Origin: Acidithiobacillus concretivorus | Lineage (GTDB): Bacteria; Pseudomonadota; Gammaproteobacteria; Acidithiobacillales; Acidithiobacillaceae | Reading direction: 5' to 3' | Length of the DNA: 64,000 nucleotides | Assembly: GCF_018853445.1 (NCBI RefSeq) | Contig: NZ_JABELD010000003.1 | Coordinates: forward strand, 62,001 to 126,000 | In this document: in pieces, positions 27,058-35,757 of the stretch | Layout: each line of letters begins with the position of its first letter | Numbering within the stretch: position 1 is the stretch's first letter | Position numbers and translations under genes: made by a program | Notes under the pieces: generated by a model | Database searches by the model: none | What the model was told of the DNA's origin: nothing | What the model saw: the letters and a program-made list of their open reading frames with translations, nothing else

Positions 27058-29166
27058 ATGGCGCGCACACGCATTACTCCACTTCGTCTGGACGGTGAGA
27101 ATGCTGAACAAAAACGGGAGGAAATTCGCAGGGTTTTTCATGAAACCTTCTCCTTGTATGAATCCTTGTTTGATCACTTGCAGGACTCTGCTGCCTGGGT
27201 AGAAAAAGCCATTCCTCTGCGGCATCCGCTGATTTTTTACTTCGGGCATACCGCTACTTTTTATGTGAACAAATTGCAATTTGCGGGACTGATTGAAGCC
27301 CGTCTGGACCCGCATCTGGAATCCGTATTTGCCGTCGGCGTTGATGAAATGTCCTGGGATGATCTGGACGAAACCCATTATGACTGGCCAGCCCCTGAAA
27401 GCGTCCGCGACTATCGTCAGCAGGTAAGGGAGATGGTGGACCAACTCATCTCCGAGTTACCCCTGACCCTCCCCATTACCTGGGATTCACCCTGGTGGGT
27501 CATCCTGATGGGCATTGAACACGAAAACATCCATCTGGAAACCAGCTCCGTCCTGATGCGCCAGTTGTCAATTTCCCGGGTCAATCCTGTAGCCGCTTTT
27601 ACGCCATGGGATCAGGCTGGCACGGCTCCACAAAATGCCCTGCTGCCCGCGCCCGGAGGTCTCGTTGAGCTGGGCAAGGCAAAAGATGACCGCCAATATG
27701 GCTGGGACAACGAATACGGTAGTCATCAACATGAACTACAGCCTTTTGCCGCCGCAAAATTTCTGGTCAGTAATCAGGAGTTTCTTGCCTTTGTCGAAGA
27801 CGGAGGTTATCACAACCCGAGTTACTGGGATGAAGAAGGCGATGGCTGGCGGCGCTTCAGTCGCGCCGAACATCCACCATTTTGGGTACCCAATTCCGCA
27901 GGATGGCTTTTGCGCCTGATTGCCGAGGAGCGGCCCATGCCCTGGAACTGGCCGGTTGAGGTAAATGCCCTGGAGGCAGCGGCTTTTTGTCGCTGGAAAT
28001 CGACCCAAACCGGTGAAAACCTGCGCCTTCCCAGTGAGGACGAGTGGCGCCATCTGCGCAATCTCAGTGCATTGAGTGACAGCGATGGCTGGGAAGATGC
28101 GGTCCCCGCCAATATTGGCTTGAGTGTCGGCTGTTCACCCTGTCCGGTGGACCAGTTTCCCCAGGGCGACTTTTACGACTTGATGGGTAACGTCTGGGAA
28201 TGGACCAGCACACCCATTTATCCTTTTCCCGGATTTGAAGTCCATCCGGTTTACGACGATTTTACGGTGCCCACTTTTGATCAGCAGCATAATCTGATGA
28301 AAGGGGGGTCGTTTATCAGTCTGGGTAACGAAATGCAGCAGGAAGCACGTTATGCCTTCCGTCGGCATTTTTTTCAGCATGCCGGATTTCGTTATGTCAC
28401 CTCAACCAACACCGTTCCTGAAGTACCTATTTATGAAAGCGACGCACTGGTCTCCCAGTATGCGGAATTTCACTATGGACGCAGCTATTATGAAGTACCT
28501 AACTTTGCGGCTGCGGTCGCTGAGTTGGCGCTCCGCGCCATGGCTGGTAAGCCCTTGCGCCGGGCTTTGGATATTGGCTGCGCGGTGGGACGGAGCAGCT
28601 TTGAACTGGCAAAATACTGCCCGGATGTGACCGGACTGGATTTCTCGGCGCGCTTTATCAGTGTTGGTGTACAACTTCGAGAGCGCGGACATTTTTCCTA
28701 CACATTGGTTGAAGAAGGCGATTTGCGGAGCTATCAAAGCATCGATCTGGCAACCCTGGGTCTGCGGGAAAGTGCCAATCATGTCCATTTTTTCCAGGCC
28801 GATGCCTGCAATCTCAAACCATTGTATCGGGACTATGATCTGGTGGTCGCAGCCAATCTCATTGACCGCCTGCATCATCCTCGCAAATTTCTGGATGATA
28901 TACGTGAGCGCATTGTACCGGGCGGCATTTTGCTCATCACCTCACCTTACACCTGGCTGGAAGAATATACCGCACGCAGTGAGTGGCTCGGTGGCTACAA
29001 AAAAGATGGCGAAAATCTCAGCACCCTGGAAGCACTCAAGGAAATCCTGTCGCCCTATTTCCGGCTTCGGGAAGAAAGCCCGCTGGATATTCCCTTTGTC
29101 ATCCGCGAAACCGCGCGTAAATATCAGCACAGTATCGCGCAAGCCACCCTCTGGGAGCGCCTATGA
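27058..29166 (+). CDS. ovoA: 5-histidylcysteine sulfoxide synthase with fused methyltransferase
   Basis: Non-haem iron enzyme that couples cysteine to C5 of histidine, the first step of ovothiol synthesis. The 702-residue protein has an N-terminal DinB-like region with the iron motif HxxxHxE (H155, H159, E161, in GIEHENIHLE) and H64 in FYFGHTATF as the likely third ligand. A formylglycine-enzyme-like sulfatase-modifying domain follows (about residues 200-440, including LMGNVWEWTS). The C-terminus is a SAM methyltransferase (RRALDIGCAVGRS, about 505-520), which is expected to N-methylate the thiohistidine. AAGGAG supports the start at 27058. Stop overlaps ovoB. Confidence 0.9.
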   Translation: MARTRITPLRLDGENAEQKREEIRRVFHETFSLYESLFDHLQDSAAWVEKAIPLRHPLIFYFGHTATFYVNKLQFAGLIEARLDPHLESVFAVGVDEMSWDDLDETHYDWPAPESVRDYRQQVREMVDQLISELPLTLPITWDSPWWVILMGIEHENIHLETSSVLMRQLSISRVNPVAAFTPWDQAGTAPQNALLPAPGGLVELGKAKDDRQYGWDNEYGSHQHELQPFAAAKFLVSNQEFLAFVEDGGYHNPSYWDEEGDGWRRFSRAEHPPFWVPNSAGWLLRLIAEERPMPWNWPVEVNALEAAAFCRWKSTQTGENLRLPSEDEWRHLRNLSALSDSDGWEDAVPANIGLSVGCSPCPVDQFPQGDFYDLMGNVWEWTSTPIYPFPGFEVHPVYDDFTVPTFDQQHNLMKGGSFISLGNEMQQEARYAFRRHFFQHAGFRYVTSTNTVPEVPIYESDALVSQYAEFHYGRSYYEVPNFAAAVAELALRAMAGKPLRRALDIGCAVGRSSFELAKYCPDVTGLDFSARFISVGVQLRERGHFSYTLVEEGDLRSYQSIDLATLGLRESANHVHFFQADACNLKPLYRDYDLVVAANLIDRLHHPRKFLDDIRERIVPGGILLITSPYTWLEEYTARSEWLGGYKKDGENLSTLEALKEILSPYFRLREESPLDIPFVIRETARKYQHSIAQATLWERL

Positions 29167-30323
29167 AAAATCATGGAAATTCAGTCTCGCCATTTGATGC
29201 CGTTATTCCGCGCGTGGGCACCGGTTCCATAAAATGGGATGAAGCAGCGCAGCGCTTCGGCGGCGATGTTTTGCCCATGTGGGTCGCCGATATGGATTTT
29301 GCTGTTCCTGACCCTATTATCCAGAGCTTGCGAAAACGTCTGGAACACCCGATTTTTGGATACCCCAGTGACGGACCGGCCATGTTACGTGCCGCTGACG
29401 AATGGATGGCTGCGCGTCATGGCTGGCGCCCGGAACCCAGCGCGACGGGAAGCATCAGCGGCGTGGTACCGGCCTTATTTGCAGCCGTGCGGGCATTTAC
29501 TCAACCAGGCGACACCGTCATGGTTATGCCACCCATCTATCCTCCCTTTATGAATGCCGTGCGGAAAAACGGTCGGGAGCTGCTCCTCGTGCCCTTGGAA
29601 AGGGCAACAGACCTGACTTACCATATTGACTGGCAGGCCCTGGAAAAGGCCTTAACCCGATCTCGCCTGCTGCTGTTCTGTTCGCCGCACAACCCGGTGG
29701 GGCGGGTCTGGACGGAAGAAGAACTTCAGCGTCTGGCCCATCTTTGTAAGGCCGCCGACTGCGTGGTCGTCAGCGATGAAATTCACGCCGACCTCAGTTA
29801 TGCGCAACATATTCCCTTTGCAAAGCTTGCAGCCCGGTCTGTCTTACTGAGTTCGGCGGGCAAGAGTTTCAACATTGCCGGCATTGGCGGCGGAATTGCC
29901 ATTATTCCGGATAGCGAATTACGCCAGACTTTTCGGGATGAGCTGTATCGCAGCCAGATTCATCAGACCAATGCCTGCGCTCTGACGGCCATGACCAGTG
30001 CCTGGCAGCAGGGTGCAGAATGGCAGACGGCGCTGCGGGAATACCTGTTTGCCAATGCACAATTCATTCACGAATTCCTGCGCCGGGAACTACCGGATTT
30101 GGGCTATCGTCTTCCCGAGTTCGGGTATCTGGCCTGGCTCGATGTGGCTGCTTACGGCGACGACGATCACATTCAGAAAAGCCTGCTCAAGGCCGGGCTC
30201 GGGCTCAATCTTGGACCCAGTTTCGGGCCGGGCGGAGCAGGTTTCGTGCGCCTGAATTTTGCAGCACCCCGCAGCGTCCTGGAAGAAGGATTATTGCGCT
30301 TGCGAAACGGGTTGTTGTCCTAG
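29163..30323 (+). CDS. ovoB: PLP-dependent C-S lyase, OvoB (MalY/PatB family)
   Basis: 386-residue aminotransferase-fold class I/II enzyme. The PLP lysine is K234 in LLSSAGKSFNIAG, and the cofactor Asp is in VVSDEIHADL (D205). FCSPHNPVGRVW and the MWVADMDF N-terminal motif mark the PatB/MalY cystathionine beta-lyase group. Directly after ovoA, with an ATGA overlap, the expected job is cleavage of the 5-histidylcysteine sulfoxide to 5-thiohistidine, as shown for OvoB proteins. The stop codon TAG and the last Leu-Ser are within the left arm of palindromic copy B. Confidence 0.85.
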   Translation: MKNHGNSVSPFDAVIPRVGTGSIKWDEAAQRFGGDVLPMWVADMDFAVPDPIIQSLRKRLEHPIFGYPSDGPAMLRAADEWMAARHGWRPEPSATGSISGVVPALFAAVRAFTQPGDTVMVMPPIYPPFMNAVRKNGRELLLVPLERATDLTYHIDWQALEKALTRSRLLLFCSPHNPVGRVWTEEELQRLAHLCKAADCVVVSDEIHADLSYAQHIPFAKLAARSVLLSSAGKSFNIAGIGGGIAIIPDSELRQTFRDELYRSQIHQTNACALTAMTSAWQQGAEWQTALREYLFANAQFIHEFLRRELPDLGYRLPEFGYLAWLDVAAYGDDDHIQKSLLKAGLGLNLGPSFGPGGAGFVRLNFAAPRSVLEEGLLRLRNGLLS

Positions 30324-30519
30324 AGCTGGCAGCGGTCCTGGAGGCTTTTGCTCCAACGTCCCTTGCCTGTTGTTCTAAGGTTCATCCTGCTGTCAGGAGA
30401 GAACTCGCCCTTTGGGCTCAAACAGCTCTCCTGACGGGCGCAGGATTTCACCAAGAACAACAACGGCGCGGGACAAAGTCGCGGCAAAGCCTCCAGGACC
30501 GCTGCCAGCTCTAGGACAA
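30315..30519 (-). repeat. Long palindromic dispersed element, copy B
   Basis: A second copy of the element at 12797-12990, in reverse orientation. The outer arms 30315-30348 and 30486-30519 are perfectly complementary over 34 bases. Read on the minus strand, the core (30349-30485) differs from copy A by about two substitutions and one indel. The arms differ from those of copy A at about seven positions, with matching changes on both sides. The element spans the gap between convergent ovoB and waaA and encodes TTG-TCC-TAG (Leu-Ser-stop) for both genes. Confidence 0.9.
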
Positions 30520-31767
30520 ATCCAGTTCCTCCAGAAGTTGCATAATCTTTTTCAGAGAACCGCGCTGCTTTTGGACAAAGGCCAAAGCCTTTTTTCCCTG
30601 TTCCTGAGCGTCCTCGGGTTGGCGCAGCCAGTGCTCTAACTGGGCCTCCAGAGCGTCAGCATCATCAACCTGAACGGCGGCTTCAGCAGTCAGCATGTCC
30701 CGCGCAATACTCCGAAAATTTTCCATATGCGGACCAAAAATAATGGGGCAGGACAGCACCGCCGCCTCCAATGGATTATGTCCACCAACAGGGACAAAAC
30801 TGCCGCCGACCGTCACCAAATCCGCCGCTGCATAAAAATCCATCACCTCTCCCAAGGTATCCACCAGAAATACATTTTTACTTTCTATTTCGTCATGTTG
30901 AGAGCGCAGCGCATACAATATCCCAGCCGCTTGCAGCTCCGCCTCTACTGCATCGCATCGGCTGGGATGCCGGGGAATCAGCACCAGCAAAAGGTGGGGC
31001 CAATGCACCCGTAAATGTTCGAGTACAGTTATTGCTATTTTTTCCTCACCAGCATGGGTGGAGGCAAACACCCAAACCTGCCGGGTCGCCAGATGCTGCC
31101 GCCAGACGCGCCCCTTTTTCAGGGCATCCACGGGTTCAGGAAGATCGTACTTGATATTTTCGATGACCAGGACCCGGGAAGCACCCAGGCTCTTGAAGGC
31201 TTCGGCATCTTCGGGGCTTTGTGCCGCCACCGCCGTCATGGAGGCCAGCGCCGGGCGAAACAAACCTGGAAAACGTCCATAGCCCCGCAGCGAACGCTGC
31301 GACAAGCGCGCATTAATCAATATTAGTGGGATAGAAAATCGGACCGTCCAGAAGCATAAATTCGGCCAGATTTCGGTTTCCATAATCAGACAAAGGCGGG
31401 GCTGCTGACGCTTCAAAAACCGGCTTACTGCTGCCGAAGTATCATAGGGCATATAGTGTTGGCGCACCGCCGAACCCAGACGTTGAGCGACGATGGCAGC
31501 ACCCGTGGGGGTTGTGCTGGTCAGCAGAATCGGAATATTCGGATAGCGTGTTTGCAGGGCGTGCACCAACGGGATAGCGGCAATGGCTTCTCCGACACTC
31601 ACCGCATGAATCCATAGGGGGCGATCCTGATGCATTTCTCCCCAGCCGAAGCGTTCCCGCCATTTTTCCCGGTAAGGCGGACGACGCCAGCCGCGCCATA
31701 AGGTAAAAAGCAGCAAAAACGGACTAAAAAAACCGAGTAATCCCGCGTAAATACGGCGATTCATCAT
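30511..31767 (-). CDS. waaA: 3-deoxy-D-manno-octulosonic-acid transferase (Kdo transferase)
   Basis: Inner-membrane GT-B glycosyltransferase that adds Kdo to lipid IVA. The 418-residue protein starts with a hydrophobic anchor (about residues 5-25). Family motifs are LWIHAVSVGEAIAAIPL, LTSTTPTGAAI, METEIWPN, LINARLSQRS and the C-terminal VTVGGSFVPVGGHNPLEAA. The start at 31767 overlaps the phosphatase stop (ATGATG region). The last two codons and stop derive from palindromic copy B. Confidence 0.94.
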   Translation of the reverse strand: MMNRRIYAGLLGFFSPFLLLFTLWRGWRRPPYREKWRERFGWGEMHQDRPLWIHAVSVGEAIAAIPLVHALQTRYPNIPILLTSTTPTGAAIVAQRLGSAVRQHYMPYDTSAAVSRFLKRQQPRLCLIMETEIWPNLCFWTVRFSIPLILINARLSQRSLRGYGRFPGLFRPALASMTAVAAQSPEDAEAFKSLGASRVLVIENIKYDLPEPVDALKKGRVWRQHLATRQVWVFASTHAGEEKIAITVLEHLRVHWPHLLLVLIPRHPSRCDAVEAELQAAGILYALRSQHDEIESKNVFLVDTLGEVMDFYAAADLVTVGGSFVPVGGHNPLEAAVLSCPIIFGPHMENFRSIARDMLTAEAAVQVDDADALEAQLEHWLRQPEDAQEQGKKALAFVQKQRGSLKKIMQLLEELDLS

Positions 31768-32444
31768 TCGCGATGCAACAGACGATCGGTCAGCCAATCC
31801 AGACGATACCAGGGGCGAAAACTCTTCAGCAGCGCCTCACGATCATAATCGCGCTCTACCCACTGGCGTAAGGTGAGTCCCGGTTCATTGACAAGAGCCA
31901 ATCGGTAACTGGTAAAAAACCAGTCAAGAATCCCGGTATTGGCATGACGGATATGACCAAATGGCCATAATCGCAACTGCTTCTGGGCTTCTGCAATGGG
32001 CTGCTCTAAGACCAGGTGCATGTACAGGACACTCATGAATCCGGCCCGATCTGCCCCCGATTTGCAGTGCAACAAAAAAGGTTTAGGGAGCTCAGTCAAC
32101 AAATCCATGGCTGTCAGCAAACGCTCTTTTTCGGGTAAATCACGGGAACCGAAACCATGCAAAACAATATGCTGCATTCCGGTAGCGTCACAAATTTCCT
32201 GCTCCAGACGGTAATGCGGTTCCCGAGGCGCGGGGGCTCGCAGGTTCAGCACCGCCCGGAGAGCATGGCGCTTATGCCAGAGCCGCAACTGCCTTGGCGA
32301 AGGTTGTGCCGAACGAAATACGCCCGGTGCCATTTCATGGAAATTGGCGTAAAACCATTCCCGAAATATGCCGTGATCTGTCCAGAATTGATGACGACGA
32401 TAGCGACGACGCTCTTCCGGCAAAAGCCTGAGGGACGAATTCAT
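31764..32444 (-). CDS. Dual-specificity/tyrosine phosphatase-like protein
   Basis: 226 residues with the cysteine phosphatase loop HCKSGADRAG (C-x5-R, near residues 125-134). The preceding region PGVFRSAQPSPRQLR and VLNLRAP resemble bacterial dual-specificity or phosphoinositide-phosphatase-like proteins. It sits between waaA and waaC in an overlapping array, which suggests a substrate linked to LPS core or its precursors, for instance a phosphorylated sugar or lipid. That substrate is inferred from context only. No signal peptide or membrane helix is evident. Confidence 0.8.
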   Translation of the reverse strand: MNSSLRLLPEERRRYRRHQFWTDHGIFREWFYANFHEMAPGVFRSAQPSPRQLRLWHKRHALRAVLNLRAPAPREPHYRLEQEICDATGMQHIVLHGFGSRDLPEKERLLTAMDLLTELPKPFLLHCKSGADRAGFMSVLYMHLVLEQPIAEAQKQLRLWPFGHIRHANTGILDWFFTSYRLALVNEPGLTLRQWVERDYDREALLKSFRPWYRLDWLTDRLLHRE

Positions 32445-33502
32445 GAATCGGACGACTCCAGCAAGGAAGATAAAGCGGCCCAGACCCGATCAGGACCCAG
32501 CGCCTCCTGACAAAGTATCCGGCCATTTTGCGCCTCGGGCAACGGACAGCGGGTTTTACCACAGGGGGCGCAGGATTGCGGGCTTTGAAGGTTAATCTGT
32601 TGCTCTCCTCCATGGGCTAAACGTTCTACAGATGTAGGTCCATACAGTGTTACTCCAGCCAGCCCCAGAGCACTGCCCAGATAAGATAGCCCGGTATCCA
32701 TCCCCACAAAAGCCTGCGCTCTGCTCATGACCATAGCTAGAGTTTCCAGATTCAGGCGCGGAAGCGCTATAACATTATCAGCACCCGCTTGAATCGTAGC
32801 CACCCGCAGGCGTTCTCTTTCGTCCGCTGCGGGTAGCAATAAATTCAAGCCGTTTACGCGCATACGAGAAGCCAATGCCATCCAGTGCTGTTCTGGCCAC
32901 TCCTTGGTTTTCCAGACAGCAGAAGTCGCATGAAACCCTATGACAAAAGGCTTACTTACACATTGCGCCAACGGTTCAGCCAACGACTGATCCTGCCATA
33001 GTCTACGACGAGGGGCTAAAGCAAAGTCAGGCAGCGTGTCAGGAAGAGGATATTGCAGCGCCGCCGCGAACAACTGGCGATTACGCGTAATGGCAGGACT
33101 GGACCAGGGAACCGTAAAGCGCTGTTGATAAAAGCGAGAAGCTCCAGGCTCTCTGGCACTGTCCGCAGCCAGCCCCCAAACCGGAGCACCTACCAACCGG
33201 GCCAGAAATGCACTTTTATAGAGCCCCTGACTATCCAGCACAGCATCATAGTGATTAGCGCGCAAGGTTTTGCGGAGCTGGCGCAGCGCGGCAGGAAAAG
33301 CGCGTGGTGTTTTTTTAAGGTTGCGCAGAGAAAAAGGAATCGCATTGGAAACTTTCGGGTGCCAGGCAACAACCGGCGCAAAAGCAGGCTCCACCAGCCA
33401 GTCCACTTCAACATCGAGGCAATACACCGCCAAATCGGACATAGCTGGCAAAGTATGCAGCACATCTCCCAAAGAGCTGAGGCGCAGCAGCAGCAACTTC
33501 AC
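32441..33502 (-). CDS. waaC: LPS heptosyltransferase I
   Basis: GT9 family enzyme that adds the first L,D-heptose to Kdo2-lipid A. The 353-residue protein opens with LLLRLSSLGDVLHTLPA and has DAVLDSQGLYKSAFLARL, GFHATSAVWKTKEWP and the nucleotide-sugar site FVGMDTGLSYLGSALGL. The CAPCGKTRCP cysteine cluster near the C-terminus is common in the family. It overlaps the phosphatase gene by four bases. Confidence 0.9.
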   Translation of the reverse strand: MKLLLLRLSSLGDVLHTLPAMSDLAVYCLDVEVDWLVEPAFAPVVAWHPKVSNAIPFSLRNLKKTPRAFPAALRQLRKTLRANHYDAVLDSQGLYKSAFLARLVGAPVWGLAADSAREPGASRFYQQRFTVPWSSPAITRNRQLFAAALQYPLPDTLPDFALAPRRRLWQDQSLAEPLAQCVSKPFVIGFHATSAVWKTKEWPEQHWMALASRMRVNGLNLLLPAADERERLRVATIQAGADNVIALPRLNLETLAMVMSRAQAFVGMDTGLSYLGSALGLAGVTLYGPTSVERLAHGGEQQINLQSPQSCAPCGKTRCPLPEAQNGRILCQEALGPDRVWAALSSLLESSDS

Positions 33503-33584
33503 GAATTTTCCTTGTCCTGCAACTGCATTTCACGGGCAATAGCATATTTCATGAAGGCACCCAAGGCTGGGAATGGTTAAAAAG

Positions 33585-34361
33585 CTATTTTTCACTTTCT
33601 TTTTCATACCTTTTCAGATAATTTTCATATAAATAAGCTTGCTTAAGAAAAGAAGAAAATGCACCCATGTAGGCAATAAGTATTCCCCTGCGACCATCTC
33701 TCCATGCCCCTTTTACAAAAACATCACGCAAGAATCTAAGCCAAGGAGAAAGCAATAACCGCAAAAGACTTGTTTTAATATCATACTGATAATTTATATC
33801 GGCACTTGTTTTTGCATAGGAAGAAATCTTGTGAAGTTGCTCATCGAGATTTCGATAGGTATAGTGAAGCAAATCTGCCTTTATTTTTTTTGTAGCACCA
33901 ACCACTTCTAAGTGTCCATGCGGATCTGGACCAACCCAACTTGCATTTTCTCTACGCACCAATCTAAGACGCCATTCTGGATACCAAACATGCCATATCC
34001 ACTTCCCAAGATATTGAGTGCGACGATTAACATAAAAACCATCATAGTCATCCATATGACCTTCAAAAATAGTGCGTATAGCATTTTTTAGTTCTGGCGT
34101 AACTACCTCATCAGCATCTATAGATAAAACCCATGGACTAGTACAAAGACTAAAAGCATATTGATTTTGTGAGACATTTCCCTTCCAGCTATTCTTGACG
34201 AAAATTGCACCATATTTTCTAGCTATACTTTCTGTGAGATCGATCGAACCAGAATCAACGACAATTACTTCGCATGCCAAGTCGATTATGGATTCAATAC
34301 ATCGCGGTAAATTATGCTCTTCGTTAAGAGTAATTATTGTCACAGTTAATGGTAATTTCAT
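33585..34361 (-). CDS. GT2 glycosyltransferase, LPS core WaaE/KdtX type
   Basis: 258-residue GT-A glycosyltransferase without an N-terminal anchor. It shows VTIITLNEEHNLPRCIESI, VVDSGSIDLTE, the metal-binding SIDADEVVTPEL and WYPEWRLRLVRR of the LPS core beta-1,4-glucosyltransferase WaaE group. It is more AT-rich than waaC. It lies 82 bases from waaC and about 126 from waaL on the same strand. The exact acceptor is unknown. Confidence 0.85.
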   Translation of the reverse strand: MKLPLTVTIITLNEEHNLPRCIESIIDLACEVIVVDSGSIDLTESIARKYGAIFVKNSWKGNVSQNQYAFSLCTSPWVLSIDADEVVTPELKNAIRTIFEGHMDDYDGFYVNRRTQYLGKWIWHVWYPEWRLRLVRRENASWVGPDPHGHLEVVGATKKIKADLLHYTYRNLDEQLHKISSYAKTSADINYQYDIKTSLLRLLLSPWLRFLRDVFVKGAWRDGRRGILIAYMGAFSSFLKQAYLYENYLKRYEKESEK

Positions 34362-34487
34362 AAGGCTCCTTGACGTTTCAAGCGGATAGTTCCAACTTCA
34401 GATGGCTTGGGAACAGATAGCCCATATTAACGAAGTTTACCGGGGTACAATAAAGGCAACCATTGGTTATATCAGCATCCATCGTAC

Positions 34488-35684
34488 TTAGAGATTTTCG
34501 TTTTGAATATCGGTTTTAATAATCAACGGAAGCCCAGCAAATAAAGCTATTTCCATTGCATCAACGTAGCCCCAGATTAATGTATTATAAAGGCCACCGA
34601 CCCAAAATATCCCCAGATAAGTCAGCACGAACCAACCTTGAGGTCTCAATCTAACCCGCCATGCTTCTAGGCTTACACTCCAAATAAACCAGAGGAACAA
34701 AATGATTCCGGGTAATCCAAGCGCTGCAGCTTCACTCAAGTAACTGTTAGATGCCGAAGTATTAATTATTCCCGGAGTTTTGGTTACGATACCTTGCTTT
34801 TGCAGGATTATCATTTGTTGACTAAAATCTCCGGTTCCTACTCCTATGATAGGATGGTTAAAAAACATTTCAGCACCAGCCTCCATAGTCGCAATACGGA
34901 TGCCCCAGCTAGTTTCTGTTCTATTGGGATTGTTCCAAAACTGTTGAAGATTGCTTATACCAAGCTCAACTCGATGTTCCACCATCGGAGAAAAGGACAT
35001 CGCAGTGATCGCAAGCAATAGAGTCCCCAATCCCCAATATCTCCACTGCCCTGAATAAAGAATCCAAATAGCAGCCGGAACGAGAATGATAAAAAGCAGC
35101 TGCCCAGAACGAGCGGGGGAGAGAATTAGCACCGCAAAAAACAATAAGGCCACGGGCGCAATAATCCAGCGCGGGAATGCCCATCTATGACGCCAATCCC
35201 AAAGAAACCAAAGCAATCCTTGGGTCAGTGCCATCGACCACCAAATATGAGAAGCAAGACCAACAAATTGATGTGGTTGACCATACGGTATAATCAATGT
35301 GCCCGTTGACTTCAACACAGCTATAATTGCATTTATAAATAACCCAAGCAAAAAAAGACGGATAAATAACCGAACGTTTTTTTCTTCCCATGGTAAGGTA
35401 GCACCCATAAATGCATAAATTCCAAATGCTGCCATCTGAGCCACTTTCAAGCCTGCAGAAACATCATTACTCCAGAGCAAACCCAGAAATGTCCAAAGCA
35501 TCAACCCTGACAGAGGAATCGTCCAGCGTCTTTGATATAAAAGTTTCCAATTCCTCCAATAACCACTATAAATATAGTAAATAATAAGTAACGCCCCAGC
35601 AATACCTGTTGCGGCTGTACTAATTGAAAAGAATAAAATCGGTAATGGATAAAAATAAAATATAAATATTTTTGGTAATTTCAT
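34488..35684 (-). CDS. waaL: O-antigen ligase family protein (WaaL/Wzy-like)
   Basis: 398 residues with about ten to twelve hydrophobic membrane spans and a large periplasmic loop around residues 215-315. That loop contains the Wzy_C-type region ending NSYLSEAAALGLPGIILFL. The family ligates O-antigen to lipid A-core at the periplasmic face, or polymerises glycans. The neighbouring core glycosyltransferases favour a ligase. No undecaprenyl O-antigen synthesis genes are in the window. AT-richer than the flanks. Confidence 0.8.
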   Translation of the reverse strand: MKLPKIFIFYFYPLPILFFSISTAATGIAGALLIIYYIYSGYWRNWKLLYQRRWTIPLSGLMLWTFLGLLWSNDVSAGLKVAQMAAFGIYAFMGATLPWEEKNVRLFIRLFLLGLFINAIIAVLKSTGTLIIPYGQPHQFVGLASHIWWSMALTQGLLWFLWDWRHRWAFPRWIIAPVALLFFAVLILSPARSGQLLFIILVPAAIWILYSGQWRYWGLGTLLLAITAMSFSPMVEHRVELGISNLQQFWNNPNRTETSWGIRIATMEAGAEMFFNHPIIGVGTGDFSQQMIILQKQGIVTKTPGIINTSASNSYLSEAAALGLPGIILFLWFIWSVSLEAWRVRLRPQGWFVLTYLGIFWVGGLYNTLIWGYVDAMEIALFAGLPLIIKTDIQNENL

Positions 35685-35757
35685 GGCCCCTCCAAAGTCT
35701 CAATATAGGAAATTATAGGATCTAATATCCTATAATTAAAAAATGCTGATATTTTTC

